The notes beneath the pieces were generated by a model, which saw only the letters and a list, made by a program, of their open reading frames with translations, was not told the DNA's origin and made no database searches. From Anaerosacchariphilus hominis (GTDB lineage: Bacteria; Bacillota; Clostridia; Lachnospirales; Lachnospiraceae): a DNA stretch of 64,000 nucleotides. Each line of letters opens with the position of its first letter. The stretch's first letter is position 1. The DNA lies in assembly GCF_014290175.1 (NCBI RefSeq), contig NZ_JACOOR010000001.1, forward strand, positions 481,271 to 545,270. Reading direction: 5' to 3'. A program made the position numbers and the translations under genes. Below are positions 1 to 10,900 of the stretch, piece by piece.

Positions 1-676
1 TATACTTTACTTCATAGCGGAAATCAAGCACCTCCGCGTCGGAAGCCGCCAGTTTCCGATGTTCTTCGTCCTCGTAAAGATTCACGGTGACCACCATGGT
101 GTCCACCGGATCGCCTTCCTGGATACCGTCGGGAATCCGGTAGACGATCTCCAGATAATTTTCCATATAAAAGCCCTTGGAATAGGCCGGTTCCATGGCC
201 CTGGCCACAGGCGTCCCGTCTTTGGCGCAGACATAAGTCCCGTCATTGTTCCGGGTGTAGTAACGGGTCAGCAGTTCTCCTGCCTCCACCGCTTTCGCTG
301 TTCCCAGTTCCTCGTCTCCCCGGTACAGCTCTGTGGCCTCACAGCCGTCTGTGGTCAGCAGCCTCACATACCCCTTGCTGTCCAGAAATTCCAGGGCTGT
401 GCCCGAGGTGGTTCCGGTCTGTCCGGCGATATGGGTTCCGTTTTCATAAATCTTCACATACCCGGTGGCCTCTCCTGCCACGTTCCGCAGCTCTGTCATG
501 GCTGTATCCAGAATGGACTGGGCGTACTGGGTCTTCTGCAGCCGCAGGAAGATCCGGGAGGCGGAGCTTAAGCCCCGGGCCGCCATCAGAAGTATGATGC
601 TGATGAGCGTCAGACATGCCAGCATTTCCACCAGGGTAGTTCCCTGCTTCTGCCGCAGTATTTTTTTTATTCTCAA
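1..676 (-). CDS. Type IV prepilin-like protein, C-terminus cut by window edge
   Basis: The minus-strand frame stays open to base 1 and gives at least 225 residues. No ATG fits. A TTG at 676 has a good ribosome binding site (GGGAGGTGAT) upstream, and it overlaps the stop of the preceding gene in a TTGA arrangement, which suggests translational coupling. The N-terminus has a short basic stretch followed by a pilin-type motif (GTTLVEMLACLTLISIILL) with glutamate at the +5-type position. This fits a class III prepilin leader cut by a prepilin peptidase and used as the membrane and assembly helix. The rest is a polar globular region with no recognised domain. It is the last visible gene of the operon and probably a minor pilin or pseudopilin. 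The peptidase and assembly ATPase are not in the window. Confidence 0.75.
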   Translation of the reverse strand, partial: MRIKKILRQKQGTTLVEMLACLTLISIILLMAARGLSSASRIFLRLQKTQYAQSILDTAMTELRNVAGEATGYVKIYENGTHIAGQTGTTSGTALEFLDSKGYVRLLTTDGCEATELYRGDEELGTAKAVEAGELLTRYYTRNNDGTYVCAKDGTPVARAMEPAYSKGFYMENYLEIVYRIPDGIQEGDPVDTMVVTVNLYEDEEHRKLAASDAEVLDFRYEVKY

Positions 677-1047
677 GGCGTATCACCTCCCGGCTTCCGG
701 TACAGATAGAAGGTGACATTCTGACGCACTCCGTTTTGATCGGTGTATCCTGCCTGCTTTTCCGCCAGCTCCGCGTCCACCGCGAAGGTCCGGTCTCCCA
801 GAACGCTCAGGGAGGCGTTCGACGCCCGGAACTGAAAAGTCAGCTCGGACTTCTTTTCCGTATCCGCCCCTGCCAGGCTTTCCAGAATCTCCGCATTACG
901 GGCCCGAATTTCTTTATTTCTGGCCAGAGCCGCGCTGCTGTAGGAGACAGCTCCCTGCAGGATCCCCATCATCATCAGAAAAATAAAGATGCTGGCCATG
1001 ACCTCCACCAGGGTCTCCCCGGCGTTTCGTCTGTTCTTCTCAGCCAT
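673..1047 (-). CDS. Small type IV prepilin-like (minor pilin) protein
   Basis: A 124-residue protein. A basic, polar N-terminus (AEKNRRNAGE) is followed by a pilin-like hydrophobic helix, TLVEVMASIFIFLMMMGILQ, with the conserved glutamate after the presumed cleavage site. The remaining 90 residues form a small soluble domain without cysteines or a recognised family. The start overlaps the stop of the upstream gene by 8 bases (ATGGCTGA), and its own stop overlaps the next start, so the three small genes look co-translated. The family assignment rests on the N-terminal motif. A role as minor pilin or pseudopilin, priming or capping a filament that carries the giant pilin upstream, is inferred from gene order. 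Confidence 0.75.
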   Translation of the reverse strand: MAEKNRRNAGETLVEVMASIFIFLMMMGILQGAVSYSSAALARNKEIRARNAEILESLAGADTEKKSELTFQFRASNASLSVLGDRTFAVDAELAEKQAGYTDQNGVRQNVTFYLYRKPGGDTP

Positions 1048-1867
1048 CTGCAGTCCCTCCCTCCGTGTAGGTATTCTTCACAAACCGGCTGGACCGGGTT
1101 CGAGACTTGTCAAAAGTATAGCGGATAGGTTCTCCGGTCACCGTTGGATCATAGAGCTCTCCTCCTGTACTTCCCTTTTTCCAGACATTCTCGTTCTTAT
1201 CCCAGACGATCAGGGCGTCCCCCTGCCGGAACTCCACCTCGTACTGCTCCTCCCGGGTGTACTCGGTCGTATAGGTATAAGCCATATCTCCATAATAAGC
1301 AGTCACATCCACCAGCACCATATACTCCCGGACATACATATTCTGGATGCCCTCGATGATGGAGGTGTAGTTGGCGGAACCGCCTGTAACCTCGATGAGA
1401 TTCCCATTCTCTCCGGCATGATCGGCGCTGTTTTCTCCCTTCCGGAGGCGGATACTGATATTCCCATACCCCTCGGGCAGGCTCGTATTCTCCGACGGTT
1501 TTGCCGTGTTCGTTCCCTCGGGCACATAATCGTAGCTGGTGCTCTCGGGGAGCTGGGAATCATAAGCTTTATACAGGTCACTGTCCAGGAACCGGTTCAC
1601 AAAAGCATAAAAGGTTCCCTCTGCGTTCCTGTCATTTTTATCTGTGTATTTCTCCAGCTCCGTATCCAACAGCTCCCCGTAGCTGGAAGCCAGCAGATAG
1701 CTGCGCTCCTGCTCCAGTCTCCGGGTGCTCTGGGATGTGAGGAGCCCTGCTGTATACAGGATCGCCGCGGAAAACGCAATGAAGAACGCGGACACGCACA
1801 GCACCACTGCCAGCGATACGCCCTTGTTCTGATTTTCTTTCAGGCTGATCCATCTGTCCTTCCGCAT
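1040..1867 (-). CDS. PilX-like membrane-anchored minor pilin
   Basis: A 275-residue protein. The ATG at 1867 is chosen because a strong ribosome binding site (AAAGGAGGA) precedes it; an in-frame ATG nine codons upstream has none. A basic N-terminal segment (residues 1-16) leads into one hydrophobic helix (GVSLAVVLCVSAFFIAFSAA), resembling PilX-type minor pilins that keep the pilin helix but have a variant leader. The remainder is a soluble extracellular-type domain rich in Tyr, Thr and Asp. It starts 53 bases after the giant pilin gene and overlaps the next small pilin gene by 8 bases, so it is in the same operon. No recognised domain beyond the helix. Confidence 0.65.
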   Translation of the reverse strand: MRKDRWISLKENQNKGVSLAVVLCVSAFFIAFSAAILYTAGLLTSQSTRRLEQERSYLLASSYGELLDTELEKYTDKNDRNAEGTFYAFVNRFLDSDLYKAYDSQLPESTSYDYVPEGTNTAKPSENTSLPEGYGNISIRLRKGENSADHAGENGNLIEVTGGSANYTSIIEGIQNMYVREYMVLVDVTAYYGDMAYTYTTEYTREEQYEVEFRQGDALIVWDKNENVWKKGSTGGELYDPTVTGEPIRYTFDKSRTRSSRFVKNTYTEGGTADG

Positions 1868-1920
1868 GGGCTTCCTCCTTTCCGTTCCTGCCATCTCTTT
1901 GTTTCTATATCTGTTACCGT

Positions 1921-4900
1921 TTATTCCTGCTGGAAGCTGATCTCCGCCTGTTCGGACTCTACATAGGCCTCGCTTAAAGGCTCCTCCAGATTATCCCGGA
2001 CGTCGGCCTGCAAAGTGACCTTCTTCGTCAGCCGGACAGCCTCCACAGCGCTTCCGTCCTTAGCGGTCACCCTTACGGCGTCGGGCAGCTTCAGCTCGTA
2101 GGACCAGCTTTCGGTATCCGCATCCCGGACTGCCGTCAGCTCGGCGCTCAAATCCATGGAATAGTTACCGGTTCCGTTGGTGCTGGTATAGCTTCCGGTC
2201 ACGGTAGTTTCATATCCGGTCAGGGTAAAGTGCAGGCTTCCGTCATCGGCCGCCTTTTTCTCCAGCTCTATCCACGTTTCTGTTTCATTGCCGTCGTCGT
2301 CCGTCTCCACCATCCGGTGCAGCACTACAATAGTCTGCTGTGCGGTTCCGTCTTCGGCGACCTCCTCGGTCTCCTGAATCCGGTAGTCTCCGGCCAGATC
2401 CGTATTAAAGCCTTTCAGAGCCAGCCGGTAGAGATCCGCGCTGTCCACGCCGGTCCACTTCAGCACATTCCGCTCTGTATTCCAGGTTTCCACAGTATCC
2501 GGCAGTCCCGGCTTATCCGTAATATTGACGCTGACCTCAGTGGTCTGTGTGCTCTGTCCGTTCAGCTCCGGTGTATCCAGCTTCACGTAGGGCAGACGGA
2601 AGGGCGTACCGGCCTGACTCCAGGCGGAGCTTACATTTCCGCCGCCGGAGGAAATCCGGGCATAGAATACAATCCATTTACCTGCGTACTTCAGCGGCAG
2701 ATCCGCCAGCGCGTAATCATAGACCTTCGGATCGGCAGTCTGCTCCATCTGTACCGGTGTGCCGTCCGCCTCATAGGAGGCCGGGTAAATAGCCAGCGGT
2801 GTGGCATCCGGGTTTGCCGCTTCTGCCTCTGAGTTATAGATATGGGCTCTCAGCAGATATGCACTGCCGCCGGGCGGCATACTGGTGTCATCCTGTGCCG
2901 TAGCCGTGATCTCCAGGCCATTGGCGCCGTCATCGGTATTCCGGAAGTCCTCCGCCCGGGTCGGATTGTCTCTCGTGTACTCCCAGCTCTTGGCCCAGTC
3001 GATATTCGGCGCTTTCAACCGGTTCGAAATCTCCACTTCATTGGTGATACCGGAGAGGCTGTCCAGATAATCGCCGTTCACATCCGCCTTTGCCACCAGG
3101 TAAATCACCACCGTCTGACCTGCATAATCCTCCAGATTCCGGGTAACCTCATAGGTTCCGGCCTCTGTTTTTTCACCGATACCGGCCTCTGTTCCCAGCA
3201 AAGCGGCAGCGCTCAGATTACCGTCTGTATCCCGGGTACGGATATAGAGCTGATAGCCGGTACAGCCTTCTTCTGAAGTAATGGGCAACCAGCTGAGCTT
3301 ATAAATCAGTTCGTTTTCATTGACGATCTGTACGCCGGGCTGGGCCGGGCTCTCCAATCGGGGCTTTACTTTATAGGTTCCGGTGCTGGCCCGTCCGATA
3401 CGGAGCGTTCCGGTACCCGTGGTTCCTCCCACCTGGGTCACCTTCAGGCGTACCTGGGTGTAATTCCAGTCGGCTCCATCCACAGTCCAGCTGTTTCCGC
3501 TGATGGTCTGTGTACTGGAGATGACCACTTCGCGCCCATCTCCATCGATCCCTGCCAGAGATACCTGATAGTCGGCGGCGGCGCTGCCCATCCATCTGAA
3601 GGTATACTTCAGCTCTCCGTTCTCTCCATACTGCGGCTCCAGAGTCTGATTCACACCCTCAAGCTCCGGCGCGTCCAGCCAGGTCCAGAGCTGGTCAGAA
3701 GTGCAGAAGTACTGGCCCTGGCCATTCCATGAGAAATAATTTCCCGTATTCTTCAGGGTCGTGCTGCTGAGATACTTCCAGGTCTCTGTCTCTGCTTCAC
3801 TTCCGTCATCCTGAGTCTCTGTGATTACGTCGGTCAGTTCTTTTACATTGGCCTCCGCCTCGGGCACGTCTTCTGTATAGGCATATACCGGGCCCAGTCC
3901 GGACATGGCGTACCAGATCCGCACACGCATATTCTCTGCCCGGCTGATATATTCCGGCAGATTCGTGAAGGTGGCTGTCGCTTTTCCTGCGGATACGGTC
4001 AGCAGATTCCGGGACGCCAGTACCGCGTCCGTTGTCTGATTTCCATCCTGATCCGTCCAGTCTCCCAAAATCTCGATCCGGTATACCGGCGGCGTATCTA
4101 CGCCTTTCTGCCCGGTGGCATCCAGCTCTACCGTAATGGTCATATCTTCCTGGGTGGTTCCGGTAACGGTAATGTTCTTCGTCAGAACCGGGTTATACTC
4201 ATCCATATAACTCAGTGTCATGGCCGGTCGATACCAGGGTAACGCCACCGGCGTGGATATGGTCCCGGATGCGGTCAGTTTTCCCTTGGGATCCGATGCC
4301 TGGGCCGTCATCTGGAACACATAGCCTCCATCCGATTCCATCGTCGTGTCTGCCTCCGGCGTATTCCGGTTCAGCGTGATGGTCTTTCCATTCACTTTGA
4401 TGATAACCTGCCAGTCGGCGTAGAGATACGCGCCGTTCTGCTGTCGGTTATACTCCTCCAGATTCTCCAGCTTAAAGCGGTATGCATGGTACCTGCCGCT
4501 GCTTCCCGCGTCCCCATTGGGAACCAGTTCTACCCGCACTTCCGGTTCCGGAAGGATTTCGCTGATCTCGTAAGTCTTCGCCGTAATCCAGTCAGATTCT
4601 CCGACCTCCTCATACATGCTGACTGCCTGCACTTCTATGGTGGTCACCTCTCCCGAGGCCTCAGCCGGAAGCTCAAAGCTTCCATTTTCCGTATACAGAT
4701 TATAAATCTTACTCTGTCCGTCGGCGGTCACTCTTACCCGATACAGGAAGGGATCGCTTTGCTCGCCGGATGTGGAGCCGGGCAGAGCTGCCGGAGTAAT
4801 GTCCATGGTGACCTTACCGTCCTCCACCTTGGCTGTGGCGCTGGCAGGGGCCAGAATCTTGTTATCCACGATGCCTTCCAGACGATAGTAGCCGGTCCGG

Positions 4901-7900
4901 GCGTTTACAAATACCGGGTTCTCCGGATCTGCCGTAATGAGGCTGCTCAGATCCGACCGGGAATAGGTTTTGGCGTCTACATAGTACAGAACCTCTCCCT
5001 TTTTGTTTCCGGAACCGTCCCGGATATTTCCGTATTTATCAATGTAATCGGAATTACCGTAGACTGTCGTCATTCCATTCGAGTTTCTGGGCACAATACT
5101 GGCCAGGAAGGTTCTTACGCCCTTCGTCTGATCTTTCATGAAGAACAGATTATGGGTATATTTTCCCTGAATATCCTGCTCATAATAGCCATTTCCCGCG
5201 CTGCTGCTTCCACTGGGCGCGTCCTCGCTGATCACCACGTCAGAATATCCCCAGTCATAATCCACATAGTAATTGTTTTTCCGGTCTTCTGCCGGAATAT
5301 CGCCGACTCCGCCCTGGTTTCCGATGCCTCTGGCGTAAGTGGGATAACGTCCGTCTCCATTTTCCTTGTGATAATCCTTTGTGGGATTTACGGAAACATT
5401 GTCTTTGACAATGGTATGATCCGACCATCCGCCGTATCGGTCACCAAAGATTCCGCCATAGTAATTGTTTCCTTTCAGAACATGGGCGAAATTCCGGCAT
5501 CGCTCGATCCGGATGGTGGTCGTCTCTGTGGAGCGCCGAATCTGGGGTACCGCTACATTATTCGCTTTCCCTGCCACATTGTCGCAGGACAGGAAGCCGA
5601 AGATACCGGAGGCCATGGATGAGGAATAGATCTCCACGCCCGGCCCATTGAAGCAGTCCAGGATCTGCACCGTATAGGGATCTCCTGTCTTGCCCGCTGC
5701 CATCTCGTAATTGGTGATATTTCCCAGGATGCCCGCGCTGTCGTTGGCTCCCGAGTCGTCGCTGCTCGCTTTCTTTTTATAGATGCTACCGTAGTTTCCA
5801 CAGCCGATAATATTGTACTCGTTATCCTTATAAGCGTGGTAGAGCTGGGCCACGATACCGCCGGAAGCGCCTACCCAGGCCGCCTGATGGCTGGTCTGGA
5901 GTGTTCCGTAGTTCCTGCAGTTCTCGATGGTTCCGCCTGTTCCGGTCCACTGTCCCATGATACCGCCGGAATAATGGGTCCGATAGCAGTATACGGTTCC
6001 GTAATTCACACTGTAACTGATGGTCCAGCCGCCGGTGGTGGTATTGTTCTGGTTTCCGATGATGCCGCCCGCGAAACGGTTCGTATCCGCATTGGTCAGC
6101 TGACGGCCTACAAAGGCCCCGTTTACCAGATAGCCCAGATTCTTTTCGGACTCGTTCATACCGATGATACCGCCGGTACCTACGCCCAGGGTATTGGACT
6201 TGTTCACCAGGAACCAGTTTCCGGATACGCACTTTTGCAGGGAACCGGTGGTGGCATTGTAGGCGGCGATACCGCCCAGATTGCCATTGGTAGTCATACG
6301 GATATTCATCCGGTCCGCAGACACCTTTTTGTTGCTCTTATGATAGGTCAGATTCTCCACCTGGGCGTTATTGGTCCAGTTTACCCAATCCTCATTCTGA
6401 TCCCCATACAGGCCCTGTGCCCTGGCCTTCTGATCCAGCAGAGACAGTCTCTCCCGGGCAGTCTTACTCTGATTCAGCACATCGTCGGTCATCACGTCCG
6501 GCGTAACGCTGCTGCCGGACAGCTCGATGGCGCCCTTATTGAAGCCGGTGACGCCGCCCAGCATACCATAGGCCGCTGTCAGACTGCTGTCCGCCCGGTT
6601 TTCCAGGGTACAGCTTCTTATGATGCCGTACTGCTCGTTCTTTCCGGTGATGCCGCCCGCGTAGCTGGAGAGGCTTTCCTTCTCTGCCGTGGTGCTAGTG
6701 CTGGTGGCTGTATACACGCCCTGAACGTCCAGGGTGAGCTTTCCCACACTGTTGCTCTCCAGACGGCCGCCGTTGATACCAGCGATGCCGCCGTAGCTAT
6801 TGCCCGCCGCTCCGCTCTTTTCCCGGATAGTTCCTGAAAATACGCAGTTCTGTACCAGAGCGCCGTTCTCGCCGCCCTTTGTCAGCCCGTTGGTTCCGAC
6901 GATACCGCCCAGATAACGGTAGTTCTGGAAGTCAGCAAAGCTGATTCCTTCTGTTTTTACATGATTTACGGTTCCTTCATTCTGTCCCACTGCGCCGCCT
7001 GCGGTCACATTTCCGGAGGTGCTGTTGATCTCCGGCATCTGTGCCATGGTCGTATCTGTGACAGTTCCCGTGTTCGTTCCTACGACACCGCCGTAGATGG
7101 CAGCAGAACCGCGTAAAACCACTGCGGATCCCGGCACGCTGTTTTTCACCGTACCGCTGTTCAACGCACAGATAGCGCCGATGGAATCCACGCCACGGCT
7201 ATAGATCTCGGTACGGGTTACATTGGCGCCGGATCCGGTGCCCGCCACGGTACAGTCCGCCACGGTTCCCTTATTATCCGCCACGATTCCGCCCGCGTAA
7301 CCGTTGCTGCTTCTGACCGGGCCGTAATTCTTACAGCTGCTGACCGTCTTTCCGGTGGTGTTCACTGCGGTGATGCCGCCTGCGGTTCCCTCGTCTGCCG
7401 TTACCAGTTCGGAACGGTTCACCACATTGATCAGATTGCCGCTAGTGGCTCCCACCACGCCGCCTGCCATGCCCTTGGAGGCGCGTACCAGTTTGGCGCT
7501 GCTGGTGAGAGCCGGACCGCTGCTGTCGCCCAGAGTTCCCAGATTGATTCCGGCGATGCCGCCTGCATTTTTCCGCCCTGTGACCGTGACGCCCTTTCCG
7601 ATGACGACCAGCTCTCCGTTGGCGTCGGCAGTTCCGGTCACCCGGATGGCTCCGGATGCTTCGTTGATTCCCACGATACCGCCGATACCCTGGCCCTGGC
7701 TGCTCTGTACAGTCTTGCTGTCGGAAGCCGCCTCCGCCGCTTTCAGCTGAAGCAGTCCTCTGTTCCGTCCGGCAAAGCCCCCCACGTAATCGCCCCTGCC
7801 TGTCACATTGGCCGCGCTGGTATTGTCCTTCAGGATGCCGCCGTCCAGGTTCCAGCCCACGATGCCGCCCACGTCGCTGTTACCGGAAATGGTGCGTCCC

Positions 7901-10900
7901 TTTGCGGTGCTGCAGTTCTCTACCGTTCCGGTGGTATAGGTTTTTCCTTCATAGGTTCTGGTTCCATCGGCGCTGTGGATATTCAGGGCCGTGATACCGC
8001 CCAGATAGCTTAAAGAAGCACTTCCGAAGTTTCCGCTTAAGGTACAGTCATAGATATAGCCTGCGTTCAGGCCCACGATACCGCCGATCCCCACACTGCC
8101 GGACATGTTGCCCGTATTCGTGCAGTGGTCGATGATCTGATTTTCCAGATTCACACCGATGATACCGCCCACGAAATGCACCCGGGTCTTTCCTGCGTCC
8201 GCAGATAGGCTTCGTCCCACCTCGCTACTGGTCACAAAATCTCCCAGAGAAACGCCGTCGCCTTCTCCCACGCCGGAGGCCAGGGACAGATTCCCTGTAT
8301 TCTTACAATTCTTCAAGATCAGATAGCTGTCCCTCTCACAATATCCCACCACGCCGCCTGCGTACCAGCCGGCTGCAATGGGGATATTATTTACGGCAGC
8401 GTCGTCCTTTCCTTTGATGGTCAGGCAATATCCATTGGCGGAACGCAGGGTCTCCTTCGGTACATGGGTACCGTCCTGCAGATTGGGCATCAGAGTCTCC
8501 ACAGCCTTGCCATTCAGCTGGGCTGCCGTATAGGTTCTCTGATATCCGATGATACCGCCCACAAAGGCCCGGCCTGTGATAGAACCCAGGGAGTTATCCG
8601 AGCGGAATTTATCCATAATCCGATCTTTGGACAGATCCACGATATTCGCGCCGATGAGGCCACCCACGCAGTAATTTCCTTCCACACTTTTGGGTTTTAC
8701 GGTCAGCTCCTGCTCCAACACACTTTCCGACGCGTTCAGGCCGAAGATACCACCTGCTCCATTGCCATAGGCGTAGATTTGGCCGCCGATAAGGGTATAA
8801 TGCACGTCCAGTGTACCTTTCACATCGTTGAATCCGGCGATACCGCCCACATAGTCACCGCCCACCACGATACTGGATACGGATTTGACTGTGATGGCTT
8901 CGCTGTCTTTGGAAAACCGGATGGAACCGTTATTATAACCGGCGATGCCGCCCGCGTAGTCGCCGGTGGCTTTCCATTTTTTCACAATCATGTTGAAGAC
9001 CGAGCTGTCATAATCGGACAGATAGCTGGTACAGTCCTGAATCTCCGCTCCGTTCTCATTATAACCAACGATACCGCCTGCGTACTTCTCATAGCAGGCC
9101 GCCACGCCGTTATTGACGCAGTTTTTCAACACTACGCCACTATCATTTCTTCCGGTAATACCACCCACATAGCTCAGACCGATGATGTAGCTGGCATTGG
9201 TGGTAACAGATACGTTTTCGTCTGCGCGGATAGATTCAGCGATGTCGCTGCCCAGGCCGCCTGCGATACCGCCCACATACTTTGCGCCCAGCACATAACC
9301 CCGTCGCCGGGTGGAACAGTTGTTGATCACGGTGGCATCGCCGTAACCGATGATGCCGCCCACATAGCTGCCCTTCAGCAGGAACTTTTTGCTCTCATCA
9401 TAGGAAAAGCTGCTGTCCCGGCCGGAGGCCGCCGTGGCTCCGTGGATAACGCTCTCATACCCGTAGCCCACAATGCCGCCAAAGTAATGTCCGGTCAGGG
9501 CGTCTGCGGCCGCATCCTCGGTACTGAGAATCAGGCCGTCGTTGCTGCAGTCCAACACATCCGCCCGGTCCTGATAGCTGCCTGTAGTTCCGTTTCCTAT
9601 GGTTCCCATAAGCCGTCCCACGATACCGCCCGTGAATACGCTGCCGGAGATATCCGCATGGTTCGCGCAGTCTTCCAGACGGCTCTTTTCCGCGACGCTG
9701 TTATTCAGCCAGACAAAGCCTGCGATACCGCCGATACCGTAATTGATCTTTTTCTGTGCCTTTTCATCCGATAGACTTCCTTTATCCGCAGGAAGCTCCA
9801 CGCGCATGGTGCCATCCATGGTCAGATCCTGGAAAATCACTCCGTTCAGACCGGAGAAGCCGCTTCCCGCAGCTGTTCTATCTGCTATCACGCCTGTGAT
9901 GCCGCCCACGGCCGCCCGGGAACCGGAGTCTCCCAGATCCACGTATACCGTTCCCTTATTCCCGGCATCTGCCGTTATAGTTTCTGTCTTTTTTGCGTCC
10001 ACAGTGATCCCGGTCAGCTTACCTCTGCTGTAGCCGGACAGGATACCGATCCCTTTTAAACCGGTATAAGAATTCTCCTTATCGGTGATCAGCTCCAACG
10101 TCGGATCTTTCAAAGTCACATTTTCTACGCTTCCGTATATCTGACCGAAGAGACCCAGATAGGCAGCTTTGACTGCCCCTCCCGCTTGAAAGGCGTCTGC
10201 TTCCGCATCATTCAGGACGGACTTTCTGCCCAATTTCAGATTCGATACCAGGGTCTTGTCCCCATTTCCCGTAAGCTTTGCGTTCTTCTGCAGCTCCGGT
10301 ACCGTGGGGAAGTCATTCACCGCATTGCCGTTATCGCACCAGGCAGGCAGCTGTATGCCTCCGCCTACGGAAGTCAGATCATAAAGACCAGTTCCCACGG
10401 AAGCCCAGTCCATATTCTTGGCTGTCAGAGTATAAGTATCCGCCTGACTGCCACTGCGGTAACGGATATTTGACAGATGACGGAAGGCGCTGATCTGCAC
10501 GGCGGTTCCGCTGGTTTTGTCCCCGTAAAGGGTGTTCGCCGTATTGGAGGTAACGGGCTCGCTGTCCCGGTACTCCATATCTGTATGTACGGTTCCCGTT
10601 CCCGCGTAAGGAATTGCCTTAACTGTAGCGTAGATATTCTGCTCGTTCTGCAGAGCTGACGCTACGCCTGCCAGACGGAGAATGCTGGTGCTGCTGGTTC
10701 TGGCCAGATCCTCCCCACCCGCCTCCAGGGCAGCGCACAGCTTCGCAGACATCATGGCGTCCAGCACCAGGGAATACTTGCCCTCGGTGCAGGTCACCGG
10801 GAAGCTCCAGGAGCCCCTGCCGGTTCCGTCGGCTGCTTTCAGCTCCAGGCTGGCCAGCTCGGAGGAGCCGCCGCTTTTTCCGTCCCAGCCATCGGATCTC

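Noticed and set aside
8464-9774. A 436-codon plus-strand frame opposite the giant pilin gene, and several more of similar kind at 989-10957
   Set aside because: They are antisense to a single long frame with clear repeats; their low-complexity sequence (many Asp-Thr-Ala repeats) is the complement of the GLUG repeat coding. None has a ribosome binding site.
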